64,000 nt of DNA from Lepas anatifera (Eukaryota; Arthropoda; Thecostraca; Lepadidae), in the NCBI GenBank assembly GCA_034440635.1, contig JAOTON010002191.1, positions 248,001 to 312,000 of the forward strand. The letters run 5' to 3'. Shown piece by piece: positions 37,784 to 49,119 of this stretch. The number at the start of each line of letters is the position of its first letter. Positions within the stretch are counted from its first letter, which is position 1. The position numbers were made by a program, and so were the translations under genes. The notes under the pieces were generated by a model. That model worked only from the letters and a program-made list of their open reading frames with translations, was not told the DNA's origin and did not search any database.

Positions 37784-38095
37784 CAGTGGCGGATCTATCC
37801 GGTCGGTTTGGGGGTGCCAGCCAAAGTCGAAGAAAACATAACGGGGTGGAAGATATCGGCACAAGATGCTTGTTTTTTTTGCTATCCAATGCCCAATGTT
37901 TACCCTGAAGTTGACTGGTTCTGTTTGAAGTTGAGTGTTGAAGCATCAAAACCTTGCTTATAAATTAACAACGATCCGGGGCAAAAGGCAGGTCAACCGT
38001 ATTGGGAAAGGGTCAAAGCATAGTTTTGTCGCAAACTTCTCCGTTTGAGGGAAGGAGGGTAAATGACTTTCTTGTCCCCCATGGATCCACCACTG
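37784..38095. mobile_element. hAT-type MITE, family 4
   Basis: The ends CAGTGGCGGATCTATCC and, inverted, CAGTGGTGGATCCATGG are flanked by AGACTAAA (37776-37783) and GGACTAAA (38096-38103), 7 of 8 identical. The 312-bp interior is AT-rich and non-coding. Confidence 0.85.
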
Positions 38096-39699
38096 GGACT
38101 AAATATATTATGATTTCGACTTTCGTTGAAACACCAATAACAAAAACAGCGTCTGCTATGCATGGAAGGGTTTACTACTACAAAAACTTTTGGCGTTGGT
38201 TTCTGCGGCTTTTAGAACTTCGGAAGAGCGCCACCGGCTGCCTGGCCAGTAGTCTGCACCTGATGATGTCCCAGATTTTTAGCACCAGCCTGTGCCGACA
38301 GTTTTCCCTGAATGGACAGAACGACAAGAGCTAGTTGATCGAGATGACCCTCCTGAAATTATATGTGGTGGGTGAAAACTTGAGCATTTTTATTGTTATA
38401 AATGACAATACAATATCATAAAAAAACAACACAAGTGTATTTCGTAGGTGCCACATTTCCAAAGCGTATATTTTTAAACTTCGTTAAACTATATATTGAG
38501 AAATAATAAAATAATCAAGGCAGCCCCCTTTTTCCGGGAGCGGTGTTGTCTCTGACGACGTCCTGACCCTGATTAACGCTGTTATCTTAGATACTACTCT
38601 GTTATTATTTCACATCTGCCAAAATAGTATAGTGTCCTATTCTTTTCATTGTTAGCAGGAGTTGTCAGGCTACTCGTTGTTTAAGTGCAGGCTCAAACAG
38701 GCATCATCGAATAACTAGCCTTTAGGTTCTTTCCATCGCTGCCCGCTCACGAATGCCTATGATTAACGTTACACCTTACGTTATGTTACTGAAGTTACGT
38801 TATTTTTAGATCCATTTGGTGCTCCAGTTCGTTGCCCTAGTTTTCGGTTGATTGATTTGTTAATTTATACCGATGTTTATCTTTGCAGATGCACTGTATA
38901 AGGACAGCAAGGGATCTCGCTCGGGAATCAATCAACGTGTCAGGCGCTGGATATCTGTATCGCGAGACCGGCGCGCTGGCTCAAAGCTAGCTCGTAAGAA
39001 AAGGGGCAGCGCTTCAACTGCAGCAGGCCAAGCATAGGCCGACGGGGATACGGAGAGCAGACATTAATCTCAGCTGCCTACGCAGAGCCGGGAAAGGATG
39101 CACAAAACAGTGAAGCAAAGCGGTACTGCACAGCACGTTCAAAGCCAAGAAGTGAACATACCTCACGCTAGGAATATCATGATTCAGCGCAGTTCAGAAC
39201 AATTGATTGTCTGAAATTTGCCTCACTATCACTTCTCTATCACTGAACCCTGAACTGCTCCCTCATCTTTTTAACACGGCAGTGATGTGAACGTTGTGTA
39301 CATCTGTGAATTGTGAATTGCAAAAATACATTGAACATCAGTGTCATTGTTATCGTTCTATATAACTTATTTTTGTAATTTTACCACTTCAAATACAACA
39401 ATTGATGTTTATCTCCTGAACATGACAATGAAACTGTTGGTGAGACAAATCTTGTATAAAAAACATTGTATAGAATAGCATAATGATGTGAAATACACTT
39501 CTTTTCCATATCTTTTTTCATTTTATCCACATGGATCAGACTAAAAGTCATGTGATTCTCGCGAACCTTCTTATAAGGATAATCCCTCTGAATCGGTGTA
39601 TGAGAGTAAATATTATAGTTGATGGGCGTTTCCTTGGCAGTCAGAATAACACTTATAATATATTTCATCAAAATGATGCCTCAAACTGTGAGGAAACGT
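38096..39699. other. Unassigned sequence
   Basis: No gene recognised. The GC-richer patch at 38880-39130 has no long frame. Confidence 0.5.
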
Positions 39700-40200
39700 C
39701 CGAGGAAGTAACGCATGGACGAGTGGGATTGGGTTGGGATTCCCCGAACGGGATCAGCCTATTTTCGGGGTTCAACTCACATATCGAGGTGTGGGAAAGT
39801 TGGGTAAATCACAAGCGAATGTCTGGGAATCGGTTGGGGATCCCCGTACCCAATGGATTAGGGCGATGGGGAGGGTTCGGGGAAACCCTACCTTAGAGTA
39901 CGGGGATAGGTAGGGAATCCCCGTACGGGTTCGGTATACAGACATTCCTTAATTTGGCATACCGTGGTGGGGAACGATTGGGAACTCCCCAACCAAAAGA
40001 GTGGGGAAAGCTACCGTTTCCCCAATCAAAATTTCCCCGTACGAAGTGTCTCAAATCCCAAGCAAACGCTCGTGATTCCCCAACTCTCCGGTTGGGTTTC
40101 CCGACCAATTCCCACCATCTTGCACTAGCGTCCCCGTACGGGAATCGCCCGGAATTGCTGGTTGGGCTAAAGAAGCGCTGTTGGTACCGCGGTTATTCTA
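39700..40200. repeat. Segment rich in CCCCGTACGGG palindromes
   Basis: Full or partial CCCCGTACGGG sites occur at about 39841, 39894, 39919, 40034 and 40132, among GGTTGGGGA/TCCCCAAC inverted motifs. The pattern resembles the binding-site-rich end of a DNA transposon. It lies directly inside the right end of the 10.1-kb insertion. No coding frame is recognised. Confidence 0.5.
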
Positions 40201-40251
40201 TGTATAATCCCGATTTCTCTAAACCCTGGGCATCTTACCCCCACTCTCCCC

Positions 40252-41110
40252 TACATGGGGTCTAAAGATAGCAATGCCATTTTCCAATGGTTTGGCTACC
40301 ACGCATGGTGGGTTGTGGTACTGCGTTCATTGAATTTTGTTTCCAGTTACGAATGACCTGTCCAAAGCTCGTAATTATTTTACAAAAAAAAAACAGAGAG
40401 TATCAGTTGACGTTAATTCATTTTGCATCCAACTATTTCGCTTCTGTTTCTGTTTCCAGGATACTCGTAAATGAAAGCATTTTATATTAAAAATTTGTGG
40501 CTGTCTCTAGACCGTATTTTTTACTAGGGACACAAACAAATCTTAACAAAATATTTGCTTCGCATTCATATTTCTCGCTTCTGTTTCCGCTCCAATTTTG
40601 AGTATTTTGGAATAATCCCTTCATATTTGATATTATATATTTATCGGTTTATATTTAACGGTAATACTACGGCTATACTTTATCCCAAAGAAAGTTGTAT
40701 GCCTGGAGAAAACCACGGTCGGTTTTTTATCATTCACATCTAATTAAGGGTCCTAACAAGACTTATAGTTGCAAAAATACACAAACAATTAATTATAGGA
40801 AATCAGGAGGGTGGAATTTGGCTGGATCTAGTATCAGTTGAATATTGCAAACTGTGTGGCATTTCAATTTAATAACACCCAATAACAGTGAGAAAAGGCA
40901 GGAATAAAATTCAAACCTGGATTTGATCGCGTTGAAAAACAAATACGAGGCTTGACCTGTGTTTATTTCGGAGGTGGCTCCTATGATAGCTCCTATCAAT
41001 ATTCATTTGATCTCACTGATTGCATGACACAAATCCTTCAGGATCATATCGATGTGACAACTTAGTCGCTGTAGGAACAATTCCAGGTTCCTTGCCTACA
41101 TTTCATTCGA
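40252..41110 (+). repeat. Element C, copy 1, right part
   Basis: From TACATGGGGTCT onward this aligns with the complement of 44247 down to about 43400. Shared phrases include AGTTATAGTCGCAAAAATAC, AGGAAATCAGGAGGG and GATAGCTCCTATCAATATTC. Identity by eye is about three-quarters, with several gaps. The homology appears to fade after the GTGACAACTTAG segment near 41050-41110. Confidence 0.75.
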
Positions 41111-41625
41111 GAGATTTTTGAAGTTCCTTTTCAGTCGGAATATGTCTGCCTGCTTGGGATATGTGACACATTATTTTCTCGCGCACATTATTTCCAGATA
41201 GAACATTTTGTTCTTTTCGGTCTCATTGAGTTCAATTGCCATGAATATCTCAACCTAAGCTACGTCCGTAAAAGGACCGCCGAACTCTTTAAGAGCCGCC
41301 TAATCTGTGTTCCTTTGTCTTTCTGCTGCAGGATTGACCCGTTATTTTCTTTCCATCCTTCTCTTCTTAGTTTCTGCTGTTTCTGGTCCCACTCACTCAG
41401 AATCTGAGAAACCTTCCTCCTTTTTGGTAAGTTCTTTTGAGTGGTTTATGTCCATTTCTTCTGCTTCGATCAGCTGTATTCCTTTATTTTTCACTTGTGC
41501 CAGGTTGACTGCACCTAGCTCTTTCTTGCCTTTTATCTTGAGCGCTTATGTACTAATTTTTATTCGCCTCGACCGTCTCTGGTGCAAGCTAGAAGAAGAT
41601 AAAAATAAGAAGTAAGTCATCATTT

Positions 41626-42174
41626 TTGGCCTACTATCCTCGTTTCGTCGCTAATCTTTCTCCTATATACCGATATCACTTCGTGCCCCTTGCCGTTGAA
41701 ACGGGTGGTACGATCGGTAAGGCAGGAGCAGCCTTCCTTCGAGAACTAGGGCACCGTCTGGTCCGTGAAACGGGCGACAAGCGCGAGTCGGAATGGCTGA
41801 TGCAGCGAATCTCCGTAGCTGTCATATGAGGCAACTCCACCTCCATAACCCTAGCTGGAAAGGAAGGTGCAGATCCGCCTTCCAAACTAAAAAACATCAC
41901 TGTACCTTCGGCCCCGGCAAACCGCCTGGCTAGATACCGCGCCATGTTCAGGGACATGGCCGGTAGGTCCCCGAGGAAGGAGAGTGAGCCAGCATCAGAG
42001 CTGACTTCCCAGTGCTCACGGGACCCTATGTCAGACCCTGAGCTGGCAAGGTTCCTCAGGCCGCGAGTATCTGTGGAAAAGCTCTGGAAACCTATATGGA
42101 GTAAAAATATGGTAAAGGAGGAGGAAGAGGATTACGTTTTTTTTTTAAAGTGTAACTTTGATAATGTTATTTAG
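41626..42174 (+). pseudogene. Degenerate C-terminal fragment of a transposon-type ORF
   Basis: The + strand frame reads YHFVPLAVETGG, AAFLRELGHRLV, TGDKRES and MQRISVAVI, then a TGA stop at 41827-41829. In the same frame it continues GNSTSITLAGKEG and ANRLARYRAMFRDMAG. The continuation shows the stop interrupts a once-longer ORF; a single C-to-T change at a CGA codon would explain it. I recall similar tails (ET-G, a FxxELGxRL helix, QRxSVAxxRGN) at the ends of transposon-associated ORFs in many invertebrates, but cannot name the family. It lies downstream of element C copy 1 in the same orientation, so it may be part of that element. No start is identified. Confidence 0.55.
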
Positions 42175-42179
42175 TGTGT

Positions 42180-42962
42180 CTTGATGCTCCAATATTGAAA
42201 GGTGGAATCTTTCTCCTTGATTTTTTGCGTTTAACGTGTTTTTAAGAGCTCCTTCAAGAAAAAAGCTTCTGCGGTGGGAATATTGAAATATTTCAGGATG
42301 GCTAATTTTAGAGAACTATAAAAAACAAGTTTTGTGAAAGAGAACATCAGCAACAGAGATTAAAGAAAATAAAAAAATATGCAACAATTGAACATCAGTG
42401 AAGCAAGATCAACGATGTCACAGACAAGATGGAGCACAAACAACGAAATTTATCAGATCGAAGACGAAATGAAATTGAAGCCGAAGAATCGAACATTTTC
42501 ATCTTTTTTCATACACATATTATTTTAGTTTAAATGTTCGAAGTGTGTGTGCGATTTTGTGTGTGTGTGTTTTTTTACCGGTACCTAATCCTTATCCTTA
42601 TCCTTACTCTAACTGGAGGCTGTGAGCGCATGCGCCTGTGGCTGCAGCGACCCCTCCAGGTAGATTCCCATCCTATTGATCCTCACCTTTCCTCATCCTT
42701 ACCATCTCCTTCCATAGTTTATAATCACTTCATACTCATTGCGACGACACTTTAAAAGCCACCTCATTTGTGTGGAAGTGTGAGAAATACATGATACATG
42801 ATACATAAACTGCGCCAACGGATCTTTCTGGATCGAGATTATCGATGGATGCAGACGCCAATTTGTTGTGATCAATCTTCATTAACTGATGTGGATCATG
42901 GGGGTCTGGGTCTGAGCCGAGCTGGAAGGCGTCTCTCTCTGTCTAAGCCATCCAGCTGCAAG
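42180..42962. other. Unassigned sequence
   Basis: AT-rich at left, mixed at right; CCTTATCCTTA repeats lie near 42587-42606. No gene recognised. Confidence 0.5.
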
Positions 42963-43375
42963 TCAGCCCAGAAGTATGCTCAAAACTTTGCAGCTCTCAG
43001 GCTTGTGCATCCCGAGTGCACCTTGTGCGGGCTTCAGCAGCTCCTCGGGACAACGGGCTAGTTGAGACCTGTCCTCGCTCACGAATGAGAAGGCCGCCCT
43101 TGAGAAGTCCAGTAACCCCTCCACTGTTGTCGTAGTCAGGTCCACATACAGTTGTGGGAAGCTTCCAGATTGTGTGAGTAGTCAGTGGAGCTGCTGGACG
43201 TGAGAGATACGAAAGGCACAACGAGATGCACACCAATCGCCACTCCCACCGCTGCCAAGATGCGCACATACTCCAGTTTCTGCAAACACTTGACAACGCC
43301 AGCCAACTTGTTGGTGATAGACTGAAACCTGAAAGAAAATCGGTGACATCGTGATCCAGGAAGAGAGCCAATGTG
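42963..43375 (-). pseudogene. Frameshifted coding relic next to element C, copy 2
   Basis: Three - strand frames in series look protein-like. The first, 43375-43330, reads LALFLDHDVTDFLSGF. The second, 43329-43139, reads SITNKLAGVVKCLQKLEY, then VRILAAVGVAIGVHLVVP. The third, 43160-42963, reads VEGLLDFSRAAFSFVSEDRS. TTTCTTTCAG at two frame junctions resembles 3' splice sites, so introns are an alternative to frameshifts. A V-T-D-F-L motif, a hydrophobic helix with VGxAxGVHLV and an LLDFxxxAFSFV segment recall a conserved but unnamed protein family that I associate with transposons; this is recollection, not proof. It follows element C copy 2 in the same orientation. Confidence 0.45.
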
Positions 43376-43399
43376 ATGTACGAAAGAAACCTGAAAGAA

Positions 43400-44362
43400 A
43401 GTGTTCCAACAGCGGCTAAGTTGTCACGTTGATCCGACGCTGAATGGTTTTTGTCATGTAATCAGTAAGATAAAATGAATATTGATAGGAGCTATCATGG
43501 GTGACACTTCCGAAATAAGCACAGGTAAAACCTCGTATTTGTCCTTCAATGTGATCAAATCCAGGTTTGAATTTTATTCCTGCCTTCTCTCACTATAATT
43601 GGGGGTTATTAAATTGAAATGCAACACAGTTTGCAACATTCAACCGATGGATAGATCAACCAAATCCCGCCCTCCTGATTTCCTACAATCAATTGTTTGT
43701 GTATTTTTGCGACTATAACTCTTGCCAGGACCCTCAATTAGATGTATATAAGAACAAATTCAACCCTGGATCTCTCAAGTGATAAAACTCCGTTGGGGAT
43801 TAGGTATAGCCGTAGTATTACCTTTAACTACAGGCCCCGATTATTCTGAAACATCCAAAATCGAGGCGGGAACGGAAGCGAGACATGTGACTGCGAAGCA
43901 AACATTTAATTAGGAATATTTGTTTGAGTTCGAAGTAAAAACCACGAAATGCTAATACAAAATGTTTTCATTTATGAATATCGTTGTGTTGTGTTTTGTG
44001 GTTTTGGGGCGCTTCAGCGTCTAAGCTATATCGCGCATTTATAAACATCCTGGAAGCGGAAGCAAAATAGTGGGATATAAGGGAAATTAATATAAAAACA
44101 GATTTTTGTAAAATAGTTACGAGCATGCGACAGTTCATTCGCAAAGGGAAACCAAATTCAATGAGCACAGTACCACAACGCACCATGCACGGTAGTCAAA
44201 ACATTGAAAAATGGCATGGTTATCTTCAGACCCCATGTACAGGGGGTCAGCCGACTTTGGATACATATAAATCTATGCTCATTAGATTCCCCACAGTCCG
44301 GAGCACCTTTTAAAAAGCGGAGACTACAATATTTTAAGAAAAGTCATTTCTGTCACCCCCTA
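43400..44362 (-). repeat. Element C, copy 2 (uninterrupted)
   Basis: Read on the - strand, this matches 29996-30120 and then, without break, 40252-41110. At the junction it carries CCCTGTACATGGGG (around 44245), the presumed pre-insertion site of the 10.1-kb insertion. Confidence 0.75.
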
Positions 44363-44670
44363 ATATAGGTAAGATCCCATTGAAGCAATCTGTGGGAGCT
44401 CCACATACTACAACATTCGCTTCAAAGTGCTGCAATATGTGCGGTCCATTTCGTTTTGCACCAATATCATTTATGAATATACATCAATCTCAGACTTCAA
44501 TATGAGTAAGATCCCAATACAACATTTTATGAGCTCCACAGACTACAAAATTCACTTCAAAGTGGTGAGATATGAGCTGTTCATTTTGTTTTGCACCAAT
44601 ATCATTTACCAGTCTACATCAATCTCAGACTTCAATATAGGTAAGATCCCATTGAAGCAATCTGTGGGAT
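44363..44670 (+). repeat. 135-bp tandem repeat, two units plus partial
   Basis: Units beginning GAGCTCCACATACTAC (44396) and GAGCTCCACAGACTAC (44531) are 135 bp apart. Each ends CAGACTTCAATATAGGTAAG, and a partial unit (AATATAGGTAAGATCCCATT) precedes them. A further monomer is at 29880-29995. Confidence 0.85.
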
Positions 44671-45793
44671 ACATAATGTTTATGCTTGCGGCAAGATTGG
44701 ACTTAAAATTGAGAAAGTGCTGCGGCATTGCGTTATATACTTACACATACGTCATAAGCGACTAGGAAGAGGACGAGAAAAGGGGGCAGACATTGTTGGC
44801 CCCCCTCCCCTGTGGGAGAATCATACATTGTACATAGTCCTTGGGGTGATCATAACGTGATATGAGCTTCAAACTGCCTCTTAAAAATTCTGCTGGCGGT
44901 ACCGTCATGCATTTTAGGCAGGTCAAGCCATTTGAGATGGTGAGATAATAAACACGAGCATAAGAAGCTGATATGCGCGAGACACCACATAGGCAGGTTT
45001 ACGATGCTGACCTGAGATGACACCTTTACGTTAGTGCCGTTTTGCAGCGTCTGCGGCGGCGTTTACGCAGGTGGCAGAATTACGCATAGGTATGTGTTAT
45101 CTTCAGTAAGTCTCATCGCGAATTCAGGAATGTTATTGCCTGGTTGTTTTGTATAAATATAGGTACTATTTGTCAGGTTTCAGCTTTAATTGGTCACAAC
45201 CTCTGTGCAGGCAGTTCCTCTCTAGTAATAATAGTTAATCTCTATGAACCAGCACGCTCGATATATAATTGTGTTCGTCCGAGAAATGCTATGTCATTAA
45301 GGATTGGATGACACGGCATATTTCGTAAGGGCTTTGTTGATACAATATCTAAAACAAATAAACATAATGAAGATAAAACTCCAATCTCAGATTTAATGAC
45401 GAGTAAAATAATAGTAAACACATATTAAGCACAATCAATCCAAAAATTATCCATGGGATCGTATGACCTGGTCAAACGAGCCGCTCCGGTAGCTCAGGTG
45501 GTAGAGTTGAATGAGCCACAACTTTACACATTCTGATGGATTTAAGCTGAATTAGAGGCGTACAAACATAACTCTGTTGGGTGACCCGGCGAAAATGTCC
45601 CGAGGTTTTAACTCAGTGGCGATACGTTAAAACGGCCTAAAACTCGGGACGTGAATTCGGCGCTGCAGGTGACCTAACATGCATTTCTATATCAAAATCA
45701 GCGATATGAGAGTGTTATATTTAAAAAAATGTTGATGTATCGTGGAATGCCTATTTGGTTGTTGTACGGAAGGAATTGCTTATAAACGGCATC
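44671..45793. other. Mostly unassigned; tRNA-like SINE head at 45480
   Basis: At 45483-45510, CGCTCCGGTAGCTCAGGTGG with GTAGAG resembles a tRNA A-box region, and the following 150 bp may be SINE body. No B box or target duplication is convincing. The rest has no recognised gene. Confidence 0.4.
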
Positions 45794-46623
45794 TTAACGT
45801 GCGCTCCCCCCCTGGTTTTTTATCGCAGATGGCCTGAAAACGGCGGTGGGCAGCGCCGCCGTACTTGGCAAACCTTTTTTCTTATCATTTTGTAGCTCGT
45901 GCAAAATTTTCGATCAAGGTTATTTCAGGTCTAGCGACCTCATCTTCAAAAAAGTTTAGGATAGCATAAGTAAAATGAGGGCCAATCCGTCGGTCTAATA
46001 TTGATATCATTTGATGTCAATTATCATCGCGTGCTACAATATTTGTTTCGGTTTTCGAGATCTATAACTAAAGGTCAGGTACGAGCCATGACCTCTGCAT
46101 TGGAAATCCAGCGGTAAAATGGTTTGAGCCAACAACTTAGTTGGGAATAGAGATGCAGCGTTTATTTTGACATAATTGGGATTGTTATATCCCTGCAATT
46201 CTAATGATATGCGTTTTGACCCAATTGACCATGAACTGACCCGGGACCAGGTCAAATATTATATTTGATCTAGCAAGGTTATGCTGTACATCATTCAAGG
46301 CGGCCTGCTGCGAATATTTCAAATGTGTAGAAAGTTGTTATAGTTTCTCTACGTCAGATGCCATGATTGGAAAACCTTGATTTCCATTACACTCCTTCTC
46401 ATCCTCATGATGACATGTTGTTGCCTCTGGTAACCTTAGATTTGAGCTGGGAACAATTTGTATAGAACACTTCCTTTAGAGCTTAGGTAAGGCTACCTAT
46501 TCCCCTGTACCGCTTTTCACTAACTAGCATGGTTTTCGAGCCTTAGGGGAAGGGAGGGGTAGGTACGCGCCCTTCTTCCGTCAAGGCAAAGGTGGCTCAG
46601 ACCCCTGTCAATGCGCGTGTTAA
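45794..46623 (-). mobile_element. AGGTCA-rich TTAA element, copy 3
   Basis: TTAACGTGCGCTCC at the left and CTGTCAATGCGCGTGTTAA at the right both carry TTAA. Block order matches copy 2 (GCCGCCGTACTTGG near the left and GGTGGCTCAGACC near the right). The 830-bp interior is diverged and keeps fewer intact AGGTCA sites. Confidence 0.75.
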
Positions 46624-48340
46624 GTATTTAATTTTCACTTTTAAGCACATGTACATCCCGTTATGCAGACACTAAAACAGATATGGCCAAGTGCTTTAAA
46701 ACTAATCGTCTGTATTCTCGTCGTCGACTTGGTGCAAAAGCGGATTTTTCCAGTATAAGAGCAAAAACATATACAAAAATTTAAAATAAAGGGGGTATTA
46801 TCAACTTCTTATATGTTATCTCATTTTGAGAAACAGTCAAACGTCAAAAAAACATCAAAACCGTAAGCAATACCTTCAAAGGTTGTGACCGACCACATAG
46901 TAAAACACTTATAGGTATGTACGTGCCAAGTCTGATTTTGCAAGAACGTCGGCACAAAAAAGCGCAAAGTCAAGTGTTTGCTAGACAAGTTAAGCCTATT
47001 TTCCAGAATCCTGCGCCTCTGAAAGTGATTGTGACTCAGCGGCAGAAGGGAAGTGAGTACGATGCCTGACCTGTGACTCACAGCTCAGCCTTCCCTGGCG
47101 AACTACAGAGCGTGGAGGAGAACACAAGACATGGGCGTGGCCCTGGCCACCACCGGCGTCCCCAGTGGCAGGTACACTACCAACTCCCTGTTGCAAGGGG
47201 AGCACGTCGAAATGTCTCTTTCTTGAACATGACGAGCAATTTACGCCAGGATGCAACTAGCGATTTGCATGCCACTTTTAGATAACCATACCGCATTAAA
47301 GCGAAGATATTGAAAGACCAAGTCCGGGCCAAAGCACGAATCCTATTTGTCGCACACCGAGCAAACATACTGGAAAATAAAGCCACCAAAATATTAGACC
47401 AAATCCGATGACCAAAGTTTTAGAGCAGAGCTGAAACCCAGCGAGCATGATGTGCGAGAGCCGTTTCAGCACATCCCAGTGATTTGGTGTGGAGCCGCCG
47501 CCTGAGCCGAACTGGCTATCTAATGATACAGTGAGCAACTACACGGAAACGGAGGCTGGCAGCCAGCCTGGATACGGTACTCACACGTGTTTGGACTCCT
47601 GAACGAGGCGGCATTGGAGCGTCAGGCACAGCAGCACACCTAGCCAGCGGCAGCGGCCGTCCATCGCTGGCGACGCCGTCGCGCCGACACCGCCGGCAGG
47701 GCGGCGATCGATGGCACGCCGCCGGCCCTCTACCGGAGGCACCGACGCACCCGGCCTGACCCGGTCAGCCGGCGCCGCTCCCCCTCCCCCGCCATCCCTA
47801 TGCCGGAGGCACCGACGCACCCGGCCTGACCCGGTCAGCCGGAGCCCCCCCCGGCCCCAACAGCAGGGAACAAAGTCCTTTCTCTCCGCCTGTCTAACGG
47901 GAGACCCCTGCCCGCAACGAAACTCTATAATCCAAAACTCGTCGGATTCTGGCTGCTACCTTGAGGCTTTTTCCCACTTTAACTGAAAACGGGGAATATT
48001 CACCCTTATTATATTACTATCATTAGCGTATTTGGTGCTGAAGGCGTGCCGACTGGTGAAGTCACTTTGCGCCCATTGCAATAGTAAATTAAAAGAGAAG
48101 AGTACAAAGGTCGGAAATCCCGTCAACCTGCGGGTATGTCGTCATCTACAAAACCAAAACATTTACAAAAATAACACGTCGGTGTAAAATAGTAAATAGG
48201 GCTTAATCCTAGCATCACTTGACTTCACAGGCAAGTCAAAAGATTTTATACAAGAAACCTAAACGTCTACAAAGGAGAGTAGATGACATTAAAACCAACG
48301 CTGTCCAGATAATACATTATGCCTGTGATCCCAACAGGCG
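46624..48340. other. Unassigned sequence with a GC-rich patch and a 40-bp direct repeat
   Basis: In the GC-rich patch (47560-47870) a 40-bp block beginning CCGGAGGCACCGACGCAC occurs at 47733-47772 and again, 70 bp later, at 47803-47842. Frames in this patch on both strands are Pro/Arg-rich, without motifs. No gene recognised. Confidence 0.5.
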
Positions 48341-48526
48341 CAGGGGGCGTAGCCAAGGGGGGCGGCAGGGACAGCCGCCCCCCCTCCTGAGGGCCCGAAG
48401 GTCCCCCTGAGGACACGATTCTGTAACAAACAGGGCCCTTTTTACCTATCAGGGCCCTTCTGGCGCTGTCGCAGGGGCCTTTTCGGGGCGCAGCCCCCCC
48501 TGAGCGAAATCCTGGCTACGCCCCTG
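48341..48526 (-). mobile_element. hAT-type MITE, family 2, copy 2
   Basis: The left end CAGGGGGCGTAGCCAAGG and right inverted end CAGGGGCGTAGCCAGGAT are flanked by AACAGGCG (48333-48340) and AACAGACG (48527-48534), 7 of 8 identical. The 186-bp interior aligns with the complement of 24400-24583. Confidence 0.9.
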
Positions 48527-48532
48527 AACAGA

Positions 48533-48620
48533 CGCTTGATATTTTGAGTCACGTACAGTTATCAGATGAGAACATATTGGGCTTTAGGTGTCCTGATTTA
48601 GGGCTGCAGATCGAATGTGT
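48533..48620 (+). repeat. Dispersed repeat fragment shared with 61095-61180
   Basis: Both copies read CGCTTGATATTTTGA, then TCACGTA, and end in GTGTCCTGATTTAxGGCTGC. The left end of this copy abuts the hAT MITE. Element type unknown. Confidence 0.7.
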
Positions 48621-48660
48621 AGAATCGCTCGGCAGTAACTGCTCTGTTGTCAGTATCAGG

Positions 48661-48760
48661 ATTGATTGATTGATTATTGGGTTTTAGGGGCGCGCCAACC
48701 TGCGAGGTCATATAGCGCCCATAACACTTCTCTGCAGTCAAAGCTTATAAATTTGTCTGT
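48661..48760 (-). repeat. SINE 3' tail with AATC microsatellite
   Basis: The - strand reads AAGTGTTATGGGCGCTATAT, GACCTCGCAGG and GTTGGCGCGCCCC, then AATAATCAATCAATCAATC. It shares this layout with 13440-13550 and 62685-62760. Confidence 0.6.
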
Positions 48761-48879
48761 CTTTAGGGAAAGTAAATTCTCGTCTACAGTGAACTAATAT
48801 TTACATTAAAGAGTGATTCTTTCACATCGTAGTTATGATTCTCACTGCACGGATGCATGGTCACAGATTCAAACAGGTT

Positions 48880-49119
48880 TACCGCGCCGGCAGGCGCTCG
48901 GCGCGGGGCGCCGGGGCATCACTTCCGGCGCCCACCCCGCGCCAACGGACCCAGGGGCCCGGGGGCGCGGGGGCAGCCTGAACCCCGGACCCAAGCCCGA
49001 CGTCTAACGGAGGCCCTCCCCGTCGCTCCGAGACTTGAAAGGCCCCGGAGCGAAAGGGAGGACCCGCCAAATCGGCGCCAGGCGCCTATCAGCGCGGTTG
49101 ACTACCACAACACACGCGT
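48880..49119 (-). other. 3' untranslated region of the LINE
   Basis: Extremely GC-rich sequence follows the ORF2 stop. On the - strand it ends around CGGCGCGGTAAACCTG, after which composition drops. It includes long GGCGCC and CCCCGGGCCCC tracts likely to fold. The true 3' boundary is uncertain by tens of bases. Confidence 0.6.
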
